64,000 bases of DNA from an uncultured Spirochaetales bacterium (GTDB lineage: Bacteria > Spirochaetota > Spirochaetia > Sphaerochaetales > Sphaerochaetaceae), in assembly GCA_949283305.1 (NCBI GenBank), contig CASDRU010000010.1, positions 1 to 64,000 on the forward strand, read 5' to 3'. Below are positions 26,431-34,022 of the stretch, piece after piece (the first letter of the stretch is position 1; every line of letters begins with the position of its first letter). Below the pieces are notes generated by a model. The model saw nothing but the letters and a program-made list of their open reading frames with translations, was not told the DNA's origin and did not search any database. A program made the translations under genes and the position numbers.

Positions 26431-29400
26431 TCAGATAGTCTCTCCAAGAACCTCACCGCACTTCTGGTAGAATGCCAGGCGCTCTGCTGCATCTTCTGCG
26501 CTCTTCTTGAAGAGCTCGTCAGCATGCTGCGGGTTTGTCTTGTAAAGGGATGCATATCTTGTCTCACCCTTGATGAATTCCTCATAATCACTTGTTGCCG
26601 GCTTTGTCTCCCAGACAAATCTCTTGCCCTTTTCAAGGCGCGGATCGAAGTGATAAAGCGGCCAGTAACCTGCTTCAACAGCCTTCTTAGCCTCAACCTG
26701 TGAGTATCTCATGTTGATACCGTGGTTGATACATGGGCAGTAGCAGAATACGATTGATGGTCCCTTGTAGGAAACAGCCTGCTGGAGAACATTCTGTGTC
26801 TGCTGGCGGTTATAGCCGAGAGCACAGGATGCAACATATACATGGCCGTATGACATACACATGAAGCCCATGTTCTTCTTTCCTACCTGCTTACCGCTGT
26901 TTGCAAACTTTGCAACTGCAGCAATAGGAGTACTCTTGGAAGCCTGACCTCCTGTGTTGGAGTATACCTCTGTATCGAGTACGAGGATTGTGACATTCTT
27001 GCCGGATGCTACAACATGGTCAACACCACCGTATCCGATATCATATGCCCATCCGTCTCCTCCGATGATGACAACTGCCTTGTCTGTGAAGTAGTCCTGA
27101 AGCTCGATGACCTTAGCAAGAACTTCCTTGTTCTCATCATTTGCCTTCTCTTCAGCAAGAACCTTCTGTACTTCCTTCTGAGCAGCAATTCCCTCTTCTC
27201 CGTCATTGTCCCAGAGGCTGTAGCACTTCTCGATTGCAGCCTTGAGTGCATCTGAGCATCCCTTTGAAATAAGCTCATCTGCCTTCATCTTGAGGAGGTT
27301 TCTGTTGCTGTCGATAGCAAGGCGCATACCGAGACCATACTCAGCATTGTCCTCAAAGAGTGAGTTGCCCCATGCCGGTCCTCTTCCGTCAGCTCTCTTT
27401 GTATACGGGATTGTCGGGAATGTACCTGAGTAGATTGAAGAACATCCTGTTGCGTTGGCAATGACTGCTCTCTCACCGCAGATCTGGCTGAGAAGCTTGA
27501 CATACGGAGTTTCTCCACAACCTGCACATGCACCTGAGAACTCGAAGAGAGGCTGCTTGAACTGCATTCCCTTGACTGTGTTCATATTCAGTCCGTCAAG
27601 GTTGTCATATGTGAGAGCCTCAAAGTATTCAGCATTCACGCTCTCGCCTGCATCTCTTGCATCCTGGATGCTTACGAATGAGAGTGCCTTCTCCTTTGCA
27701 GGACAAGCTTCGATACATACTCCGCAACCCTGGCAGTCCTCAGGATAAACCTGGATTCTGAACTGGAGGTTTCTGTCGTTCTTTGTATTGCTCTTGATTG
27801 TCACGAAGTTCTTCGGAGCTGCAGCAACATCTTCCGGTGTGATCTGCTTTGCTCTGATAGCTGCATGCGGACAGGAAGAAACACACTGGTTACACTGGAT
27901 ACACTTGCTGCTGTCCCAGGACGGAACGAATGCAGCTACGCCGCGCTTCTCGAGCTTTGCTGTTCCTGTCGGAAGTTTGCCGTCAAATGACATGTGTGAT
28001 ACAGGAATGTCATTGCCCTTCTGGTGCATGATTGGCTCGATGATGTTCTTTGCGAACTCATCAGCATTCTCAGGAATGAGTCTCTTCGGCTCGTAGCTGA
28101 CTGTGATTGTCTGAGGAATCTTGACCTCAACGAGAGCTGCACTTGCGCCATCGATTGCTGCCCAGTTCTTCTTGACAACCTCATCGCCCTTCTTTGCGAA
28201 TGTCTTCTGAGCATACTTCTTGATAAGAGCAATTGCCTCATCTTCAGGAAGGATCTGAGAAATCTTGAAGAATGCAGCCTGCATGACTGTGTTGATTCTT
28301 GATCCGAGTCCTACGCGCTGAGAAATCTCAAGAGCATTGATGTTGAAGAATCTGATCTTCTTGTTGATGATCTGCTCCTGCATCTCTCTTGTGAGGTGAT
28401 TGAATACCTCATCTGAAGGAATCTGAGAATTGAGGAGGAAGATTCCGCCTGGCTTGAGAGCAGAAAGCATATCGTAGCGGCCGATATAAGCCGGGTTATG
28501 ACATGCTACGAAATCTGCATGGTCAATGAGCCAAGGCATGTCGAGCTTGCCCTTTCCAAAGCGGAGATGGCTTACTGTGATACCGCCGCTCTTCTTTGAG
28601 TCATATGCAAAATATGCCTGAGCATTCTGGTCTGTGTTGTCTCCGATGATCTTGATACTGTTCTTGTTTGCACCGACTGTACCATCTGATCCAAGACCCC
28701 AGAACATGCATGATACGACTCCCTTCGGAGTGACATCGATCGGCTGACCTACAGGAATTGATCTGTGTGTCACATCATCGTTGATACCGACTGTGAAGTT
28801 ATGGAATGCATCATCTGATGCAAGGAAGTCAAATACTGCCTTTGCATGAGTCGGAGTGAAGTCCTTGCTTGAAAGACCGTATCTTCCTCCGATGACCTTG
28901 ATGCCATTTCTCTTCATGAGATCAAGAGCTGCTACGACATCAAGATAGAGAGGATCACCGATTGCACCTGGCTCCTTTGTCCTGTCGAGAACAGCAATTC
29001 TCTTTACAGACTCAGGAAGAGCAGCAACAAGATGCTCTGCGCTGAACGGGCGATAGAGGCGGACCTTGACAAGACCGACCTTTCCGCCGCGAGCATTGAT
29101 ATAGTCAACAACCCACTCGAATGTGTCTGCTGCAGAACCCATGACGATGACAACATCTGTTGCATCAGCTGCTCCGACATAGTCAAAGAGGTGATACTGT
29201 CTGCCTGTAATCTTTGCCACTTCGTCCATGTACTTCTGTACGATGGCAGGAACTGCATCATAGTACTTGTTTACAGTCTCTCTTCCCTGGAAGTATACGT
29301 CCTCGTTCTGAGCTGCAACCTTTGTCATCGGATGCTCAGGGCGCTGAGCTCTTGATCTGAAGCGCTCAACATACTCTTCTCTCACAAGCTTCTTGATATC

Positions 29401-29970
29401 ATCATAAGAGATTTCCTCAACCTTCTGGATCTCATGGCTTGTTCTGAATCCGTCGAAGAAATTCAAAAATGGCACCTGAGCCTCAAGTGTTGAAAGGTGT
29501 GCAACAAGTGCGATGTCCATTGTCTCCTGGATAGAGGAAGCACATGTCATTGCAAATCCTGTGTTGCGGCATGCCATAACGTCTGAATGGTCGCCAAAGA
29601 TTGAAAGGGACTGAGCTGCAAGAGCTCTTGCTGAAACATGGAAGACTGTAGGAATCATCTCACCTGCGATCTTGTACATGTTAGGAATCATGAGAAGAAG
29701 ACCCTGGCTGGCTGTGAATGTTGTTGTAAGAGCACCAGCTGCAAGAGATCCGTGGACAGCACCTGCCGCACCTGCCTCACTCTGCATCTCCATGATGTCT
29801 ACCTTCTTGCCCCAGAGGTTCTCCTTGCCAGTGCTGGACCACTGTTCTGCATACTCACCCATCGGGGAGGATGGTGTGATTGGGTAAATTGCAGCAACAT
29901 CGCTGAATGCATATGCTATATGCGCTGCCGCTGTATTACCGTCGATTGTAACCATTTTCTTTTCTGCCAT
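26431..29970 (-). CDS. nifJ: Pyruvate:ferredoxin (flavodoxin) oxidoreductase
   Basis: 1179 residues, full-length homodimeric enzyme with all domains fused. It converts pyruvate and CoA to acetyl-CoA and CO2, reducing ferredoxin or flavodoxin, and is the main pyruvate-oxidising step in fermentative spirochaetes. Order: domain I with TITPSSPMGE-like YPITPSSPMGEYAEQW, CoA-binding domains, two 4Fe-4S ferredoxin motifs (CIQCNQCVSSCP and CQGCGVCIEACP), the proximal cluster Cys (CAGCGETPYVKL), and the thiamine-diphosphate motif GDGWAYDIGYGG. The start has GGAGAG 8 bases upstream. Regular codon use and a strong promoter with a palindrome suggest high, regulated expression. Confidence 0.97.
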   Translation of the reverse strand: MAEKKMVTIDGNTAAAHIAYAFSDVAAIYPITPSSPMGEYAEQWSSTGKENLWGKKVDIMEMQSEAGAAGAVHGSLAAGALTTTFTASQGLLLMIPNMYKIAGEMIPTVFHVSARALAAQSLSIFGDHSDVMACRNTGFAMTCASSIQETMDIALVAHLSTLEAQVPFLNFFDGFRTSHEIQKVEEISYDDIKKLVREEYVERFRSRAQRPEHPMTKVAAQNEDVYFQGRETVNKYYDAVPAIVQKYMDEVAKITGRQYHLFDYVGAADATDVVIVMGSAADTFEWVVDYINARGGKVGLVKVRLYRPFSAEHLVAALPESVKRIAVLDRTKEPGAIGDPLYLDVVAALDLMKRNGIKVIGGRYGLSSKDFTPTHAKAVFDFLASDDAFHNFTVGINDDVTHRSIPVGQPIDVTPKGVVSCMFWGLGSDGTVGANKNSIKIIGDNTDQNAQAYFAYDSKKSGGITVSHLRFGKGKLDMPWLIDHADFVACHNPAYIGRYDMLSALKPGGIFLLNSQIPSDEVFNHLTREMQEQIINKKIRFFNINALEISQRVGLGSRINTVMQAAFFKISQILPEDEAIALIKKYAQKTFAKKGDEVVKKNWAAIDGASAALVEVKIPQTITVSYEPKRLIPENADEFAKNIIEPIMHQKGNDIPVSHMSFDGKLPTGTAKLEKRGVAAFVPSWDSSKCIQCNQCVSSCPHAAIRAKQITPEDVAAAPKNFVTIKSNTKNDRNLQFRIQVYPEDCQGCGVCIEACPAKEKALSFVSIQDARDAGESVNAEYFEALTYDNLDGLNMNTVKGMQFKQPLFEFSGACAGCGETPYVKLLSQICGERAVIANATGCSSIYSGTFPTIPYTKRADGRGPAWGNSLFEDNAEYGLGMRLAIDSNRNLLKMKADELISKGCSDALKAAIEKCYSLWDNDGEEGIAAQKEVQKVLAEEKANDENKEVLAKVIELQDYFTDKAVVIIGGDGWAYDIGYGGVDHVVASGKNVTILVLDTEVYSNTGGQASKSTPIAAVAKFANSGKQVGKKNMGFMCMSYGHVYVASCALGYNRQQTQNVLQQAVSYKGPSIVFCYCPCINHGINMRYSQVEAKKAVEAGYWPLYHFDPRLEKGKRFVWETKPATSDYEEFIKGETRYASLYKTNPQHADELFKKSAEDAAERLAFYQKCGEVLGETI

Positions 29971-29988
29971 TTAAGTTACTCTCCGATT

Positions 29989-30017
29989 AATATAGATTTC
30001 GTGGCATAAAGCCACAA
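29989..30017 (-). promoter_or_regulatory. nifJ promoter with overlapping palindrome
   Basis: On the minus strand TTGTGG (30012-30017), 17 bases, TATATT (29989-29994), giving a leader of about 12 bases. A perfect inverted repeat GTGGC-N5-GCCAC (30001-30015) covers the spacer and part of the -35 box, a repressor-like position. TTGCAACTTTGCAA (30047-30060) lies further upstream, where an activator could bind. Confidence 0.55.
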
Positions 30018-30145
30018 TAATGTTCACCATCAGGATAAATCAAGTTTTGCAACTTTGCAATCTTTGATTATCCAAAAGGAGGAAAGAAAACACGGTTTTG
30101 GAACAATGTTTCATAAGAAAAATCGAGAAAACAACAAATTATAAT

Positions 30146-30174
30146 TTGTTTTCTTTTTCCTGATGCTTTAATAT
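30146..30174 (+). promoter_or_regulatory. Promoter of the S9 peptidase gene
   Basis: TTGTTT (30146-30151), 17 bases, TAATAT (30169-30174). This predicts a leader of about 14 bases containing AAGGAG before the ATG at 30195. Confidence 0.55.
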
Positions 30175-30194
30175 TTCAGAAAAAGGAGAAAAAA

Positions 30195-32135
30195 ATGAAG
30201 AAACTTGAACTCAAGGATTTTCTCTCATATTCATTCATAAGAGAACTTACTGATGCTGAAGAAAACGGGATTCTGTTTGTCAAAAGCCAGGCGGACATCA
30301 AGAAGAACAGCTACAAAAGCGATATATGCCTGTTGAAGAACGGCAAAGTCAGGGAGCTGACTTCTGACGGAAAGACAGGAAGCATATCATATCATGGCGG
30401 AAAAGTGTATTTCACTTCAAAGAGAAAAAGCGAGGAAGAGAAAGAAGGATGCACAGATATCTATTCTCTTGCCCTTGACGGAGGTGAGGCAAAGAAAGCT
30501 TTCTCCTTTGAATACCCGACAAGCAGGATAACATTCCTCTCAGAGAACACTCTTCTTGTCAGATATACATCAGACAGCCGTACAAGAGATATGAAAACCC
30601 TGAAAGAAAGAAGAGAAAGGGAAAAAAGTGACGAGGAGTGGAAGGAGATTGACGAGCTTCCGTTCTATCTCAACGGCGCAGGCTTCATTGCAAACAAGGA
30701 AAGTCGCATCGCAATCTATGATATCAGAAAGAAAAAGTTCAGCGACATAACACCGGAAGGTTTTTCAGTAAATGACGTATGCATAAGTGAAGACAGGAAG
30801 AAAGCGCTCATAACAGCTACAAGGAAGACAGAATCTGTTAATCTGTACTCAACTGTTTTCTCTTGCTGCTTTGAATGCATGAAGACTGAGATGGTGCTTT
30901 CAGAAGAAGAAAAGATGAGCGTAAGCAAGGCCTTCTTCCTTGGAAGCAAGACAATACTCCAGGGTTCATTCATGGAAAAGCACGGAATCAACCAGAATGA
31001 TGATTTCTTCATCCTTTCAGAAGGAAAGGCCGAGAAATTCGCATCCTGGGGAGAGAGCACCTACTCTTCTGTCGGATCAGACTGCCGCTATGGCTCCAAT
31101 CCGTCATCTGCGATAAAGAACGGAAAATACTACTTCACAACAACACTCGATGATTCTTCCATGATTTACTGCCTCTCTGAAGATGCTGTCATATCCTGCG
31201 TCTCTTCTGACGGTTATTCCACTGACGGGTTCATCGTAAGGGATGATGCTATATATTCAGTGAGGATGGCAGAAGGAAAGCTGGAGGAAATCTACAAGGA
31301 TGAGAAATGCATCACAAAGCTCAACGACAAGGCTCTTAAGGGAAAATATGTCTCTCCTGTTGAAGAATTCACATTCGAAAGCGACGGTGTGAGCTTAAAA
31401 GGCTATGTGCTCTTTCCTAAAGACTTTGACAGGACGAAGAAATACCCTGCGATCCTGGATATACACGGAGGACCGAAGACTGTTTACGGAAAGGTTTTCT
31501 ATCATGAGATGCAGTTCTGGGCAAATGAGGGCTATTTCGTGTTCTTCACAAACCCGAGGGGCTCAGATGGCAGGGGTGATGATTTCGCAGACATCCGCGG
31601 CAAATACGGCACAATAGACTATGATGACCTGATGCGCCTGACTGACGAGGTCCTTGCACGCTATCCTGAAATCGACAAGGACAGAATCGGAGAAACAGGA
31701 GGAAGCTATGGAGGCTTCATGTCCAACTGGATCTTAGGACACACAGACCGCTTCAAGGCAATTGCAACACAGAGAAGCATCCTCAACTGGCTTTCCTTCT
31801 GGGGAACAAGCGACATAGGTCCATACTTTGCAGAAGACCAGTGCGGTGCAAAGCTTCTTGATATGGACATAAAGGGTCTGCTGGAGCGGAGCCCGCTTCT
31901 TGGCGTGATAGAGAATGCAAAGACGCCTACCCTCATAATCCACTCAGAAGAGGATTACCGCTGTCCTGTTGAGCAGGGCTACCAGCTGCTTTCTATCTTA
32001 AAGGAGAAGAAGGTTGAATCAAGGATGGTCATGTTCCATAAGGAGAACCATGAACTGAGCAGGAGCGGAAGACCAAAAAGCAGGATAAAAAGGCTTGAGG
32101 AAATCACGAAATGGATGGATAAACACCTCAAATGA
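30195..32135 (+). CDS. S9-family serine peptidase (acylaminoacyl-peptidase/DPP-like)
   Basis: 646 residues. A beta-propeller N-terminal half (about 1-390) is followed by an alpha/beta-hydrolase domain. The catalytic triad is readable: Ser504 in GGSYGGF, Asp587 in HSEEDYRCP and His619 in KENHELS. The family cleaves short peptides, releasing N-terminal acyl amino acids or dipeptides, with the propeller excluding folded proteins. There is no signal peptide, so it is cytoplasmic peptide turnover, consistent with amino-acid fermentation alongside glutamate dehydrogenase and serine dehydratase. AAGGAG stands 6 bases before the ATG and a strong terminator follows the gene, so it is monocistronic. 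Confidence 0.93.
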   Translation: MKKLELKDFLSYSFIRELTDAEENGILFVKSQADIKKNSYKSDICLLKNGKVRELTSDGKTGSISYHGGKVYFTSKRKSEEEKEGCTDIYSLALDGGEAKKAFSFEYPTSRITFLSENTLLVRYTSDSRTRDMKTLKERREREKSDEEWKEIDELPFYLNGAGFIANKESRIAIYDIRKKKFSDITPEGFSVNDVCISEDRKKALITATRKTESVNLYSTVFSCCFECMKTEMVLSEEEKMSVSKAFFLGSKTILQGSFMEKHGINQNDDFFILSEGKAEKFASWGESTYSSVGSDCRYGSNPSSAIKNGKYYFTTTLDDSSMIYCLSEDAVISCVSSDGYSTDGFIVRDDAIYSVRMAEGKLEEIYKDEKCITKLNDKALKGKYVSPVEEFTFESDGVSLKGYVLFPKDFDRTKKYPAILDIHGGPKTVYGKVFYHEMQFWANEGYFVFFTNPRGSDGRGDDFADIRGKYGTIDYDDLMRLTDEVLARYPEIDKDRIGETGGSYGGFMSNWILGHTDRFKAIATQRSILNWLSFWGTSDIGPYFAEDQCGAKLLDMDIKGLLERSPLLGVIENAKTPTLIIHSEEDYRCPVEQGYQLLSILKEKKVESRMVMFHKENHELSRSGRPKSRIKRLEEITKWMDKHLK

Positions 32136-32147
32136 GACTAAAAGAGA

Positions 32148-32180
32148 GAGATCCACAAAGCGTGGATCTCTTCTTTTTTT
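32148..32180 (+). terminator. Intrinsic terminator after the S9 peptidase
   Basis: GAGATCCAC (32148-32156), loop AAAGC, GTGGATCTC (32162-32170), then TTCTTTTTTT. A textbook structure. Confidence 0.93.
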
Positions 32181-32256
32181 ACCTTCTTTGCCCCGTTTTT
32201 CCCTCCTAGGGAAATGTTTTCCAAAGTCCGGTATTGCCGGAATGCCTGTCAGTTTC

Positions 32257-32472
32257 TCAGACTTCCTGGTCTTCTGAATAGCTTATGGAGTAGATATCCG
32301 TATTCCAGGGCCTGCCTACCTGTCCTCTTCTGGCTTTCAGCCATCTGTAGGTGTCCTCGTCTATCTGATACATACCCGCAATCTTCTTCAGTCCCTTCTT
32401 CTTAAGCTTTGCGGATATGGATGCAACAGATACTCCGAACTCCTCTGCTACTTCTTTTACCGTGCGAACCAT
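32257..32472 (-). CDS. Small helix-turn-helix DNA-binding protein
   Basis: 71 residues from the chosen start MVRTVKEVAEEFGVSVASIS. The helix-turn-helix (about 4-25) is of the kind found in MerR/excisionase-like or IF2 N-terminal-like domains, followed by KKKGLKKIAGMYQIDEDTYRWLKARR. The tail RRGQVGRPWNTD resembles an AT-hook Arg/Gly/Pro core. A start six codons upstream is possible, but GGGAGG is ideally spaced for the chosen ATG. It could regulate neighbouring gdhA or be a nucleoid protein; I do not recognise the family more precisely. It lies 112 bases downstream of gdhA on the same strand. Confidence 0.7.
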   Translation of the reverse strand: MVRTVKEVAEEFGVSVASISAKLKKKGLKKIAGMYQIDEDTYRWLKARRGQVGRPWNTDIYSISYSEDQEV

Positions 32473-32584
32473 AAGGCTCCTCCCCTTCAAAGACCTGTTT
32501 TAATACAAAAATAATAAATGATAAGTCCCTCCAGTTCAACTTAAATTTCGCTGAGAGACCAGTTTTTGTGTCTTAAACATTTAA

Positions 32585-33922
32585 TCAATACCCCTCCCGG
32601 CACATGGCATCTGCTACTTTTTTGAATCCAGCAATGTTGGCTCCATCCGTGTAATTGATATACCCGTCATCCTTTCTTCCATGCTCGACACAGGATGCAT
32701 GGATATTGTGCATGATCTCCTTCAGTCTTCTATCGACTTCCTCAGTAGACCATGAAAGATGCAGGGCATTCTGACTCATCTCAAGACCTGAAACTGCAAC
32801 TCCTCCTGCGTTGGCAGCCTTGCCGGGGGCAAAATTCACTTTGTTCTCTATCAGATACTCCCTGGCATCTGAGGAGACTCCCATATTTGATGTCTCGACA
32901 ACATACGAGACATTGTTGCTTACAAGCTCTTTTGCATCAGAAAGTGTCAGCTCATTCTGGATTGCACACGGGAATGCCATGTCGACCTTCTCGCCCCATG
33001 GCTTCTTGCCTGCGATGAACCTGGCACCGAAGCGCTCGGCATACGGGCTGACTATATCTCTGTTTGATGCACGGAGAGCCAGCATGTAGTCCCATTTTTC
33101 CTTCGTGTTTATTCCATCCTCATCAAGAATATACCCATCAGGACCAGAAATTGTGACGACCTTGGCTCCCATCTGGCTTGCTTTCATCACAGCTCCCCAT
33201 GCGACATTGCCGAAGCCTGATACTGCAATGCGCTTTCCTTCCATATCCTCCCCTTTCTCTTTCAGCATGTCTGAAGCAAAGTACATTGTTCCGAATCCTG
33301 TCGCCTCAGGACGCACAAGAGATCCTCCGTATTCAAGGCCCTTTCCTGTAAGGACTCCCTCATGCACGGTCTTTATTCTCTTGTACTGTCCGTAAAGGAA
33401 TCCTATCTCGCGTCCTCCTACTCCGATGTCCCCTGCCGGAACATCCTCATCCGGACCGATATATTTATAAAGCTCTGTCATGAAGGCTTTGCAGAACCTC
33501 ATGATCTCTGCATCGCTTTTCCCTTTTGGAGAAAAATCGCTTCCTCCCTTGGCTCCTCCCATCGGCAGTGTAGTAAGGCTGTTCTTGAACACCTGCTCGA
33601 AGGCAAGGAACTTCATTGTTCCAAGATTTACTGAGGAGTGGAATCTCAAACCTCCCTTGTAAGGTCCGATTGCATTGTTGAACTGGACTCGGTAGCCTTT
33701 GTTGACTTCAATATCCCCTTCATCATTTTCCCATTCAACCTTGAATGAGATCACTCTGTCCGGTTCTGTAATCCTATCAAGAATCCTGTTCTTGAGATAC
33801 ACAGGATTGCTGTTTACTGTGTCTATCACGGATTCAAGCACTTCTTTTACGGCATCAATGAACTCTACCTGGCTGGGATTCCGCCTTTCAAGTCTGGAAA
33901 TAAATTCGTCAAGATTATACAT
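32585..33922 (-). CDS. gdhA: NADP-specific glutamate dehydrogenase
   Basis: 445 residues, the hexameric class I length. It interconverts 2-oxoglutarate plus ammonium and glutamate. KGGLRFHSSVN and the catalytic-lysine motif PMGGAKGGSDF lie in the N-terminal half. The Rossmann half has GFGNVAWGA, and GANIAGF lies near the C-terminus. GGAGG precedes the ATG. The gene is flanked by a small HTH protein downstream and, divergently, the receiver/PEP-synthase-like gene. It fits the ammonia-handling and amino-acid fermentation theme of this region. Confidence 0.96.
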   Translation of the reverse strand: MYNLDEFISRLERRNPSQVEFIDAVKEVLESVIDTVNSNPVYLKNRILDRITEPDRVISFKVEWENDEGDIEVNKGYRVQFNNAIGPYKGGLRFHSSVNLGTMKFLAFEQVFKNSLTTLPMGGAKGGSDFSPKGKSDAEIMRFCKAFMTELYKYIGPDEDVPAGDIGVGGREIGFLYGQYKRIKTVHEGVLTGKGLEYGGSLVRPEATGFGTMYFASDMLKEKGEDMEGKRIAVSGFGNVAWGAVMKASQMGAKVVTISGPDGYILDEDGINTKEKWDYMLALRASNRDIVSPYAERFGARFIAGKKPWGEKVDMAFPCAIQNELTLSDAKELVSNNVSYVVETSNMGVSSDAREYLIENKVNFAPGKAANAGGVAVSGLEMSQNALHLSWSTEEVDRRLKEIMHNIHASCVEHGRKDDGYINYTDGANIAGFKKVADAMCREGY

Positions 33923-33987
33923 CTCTTCCTCCAGTTTCAGTTTAAAACAGATATTCAGGCGGTCAAGAAATATTTATTGCCAAGCTT

Positions 33988-34016
33988 TTTGCACTGCTTG
34001 AAAAATATGCTAAAAT
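33988..34016 (+). promoter_or_regulatory. Promoter of the receiver/PEP-synthase-like gene, leaderless configuration
   Basis: TTTGCA (33988-33993), 17 bases, extended -10 TGC-TAAAAT (34011-34016), 6 bases, ATG at 34023. The string TATGCTAAAAT recurs at the DUF4143 ATPase promoter. Confidence 0.6.
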
Positions 34017-34022
34017 CTTTCT

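Noticed and set aside
30070-30150. Short frame after AAAAGGAGG upstream of the S9 peptidase
   Set aside because: The ribosome-site-like sequence is too far (over 20 bases) from the next ATG, and the 12-residue frame ends in the promoter.
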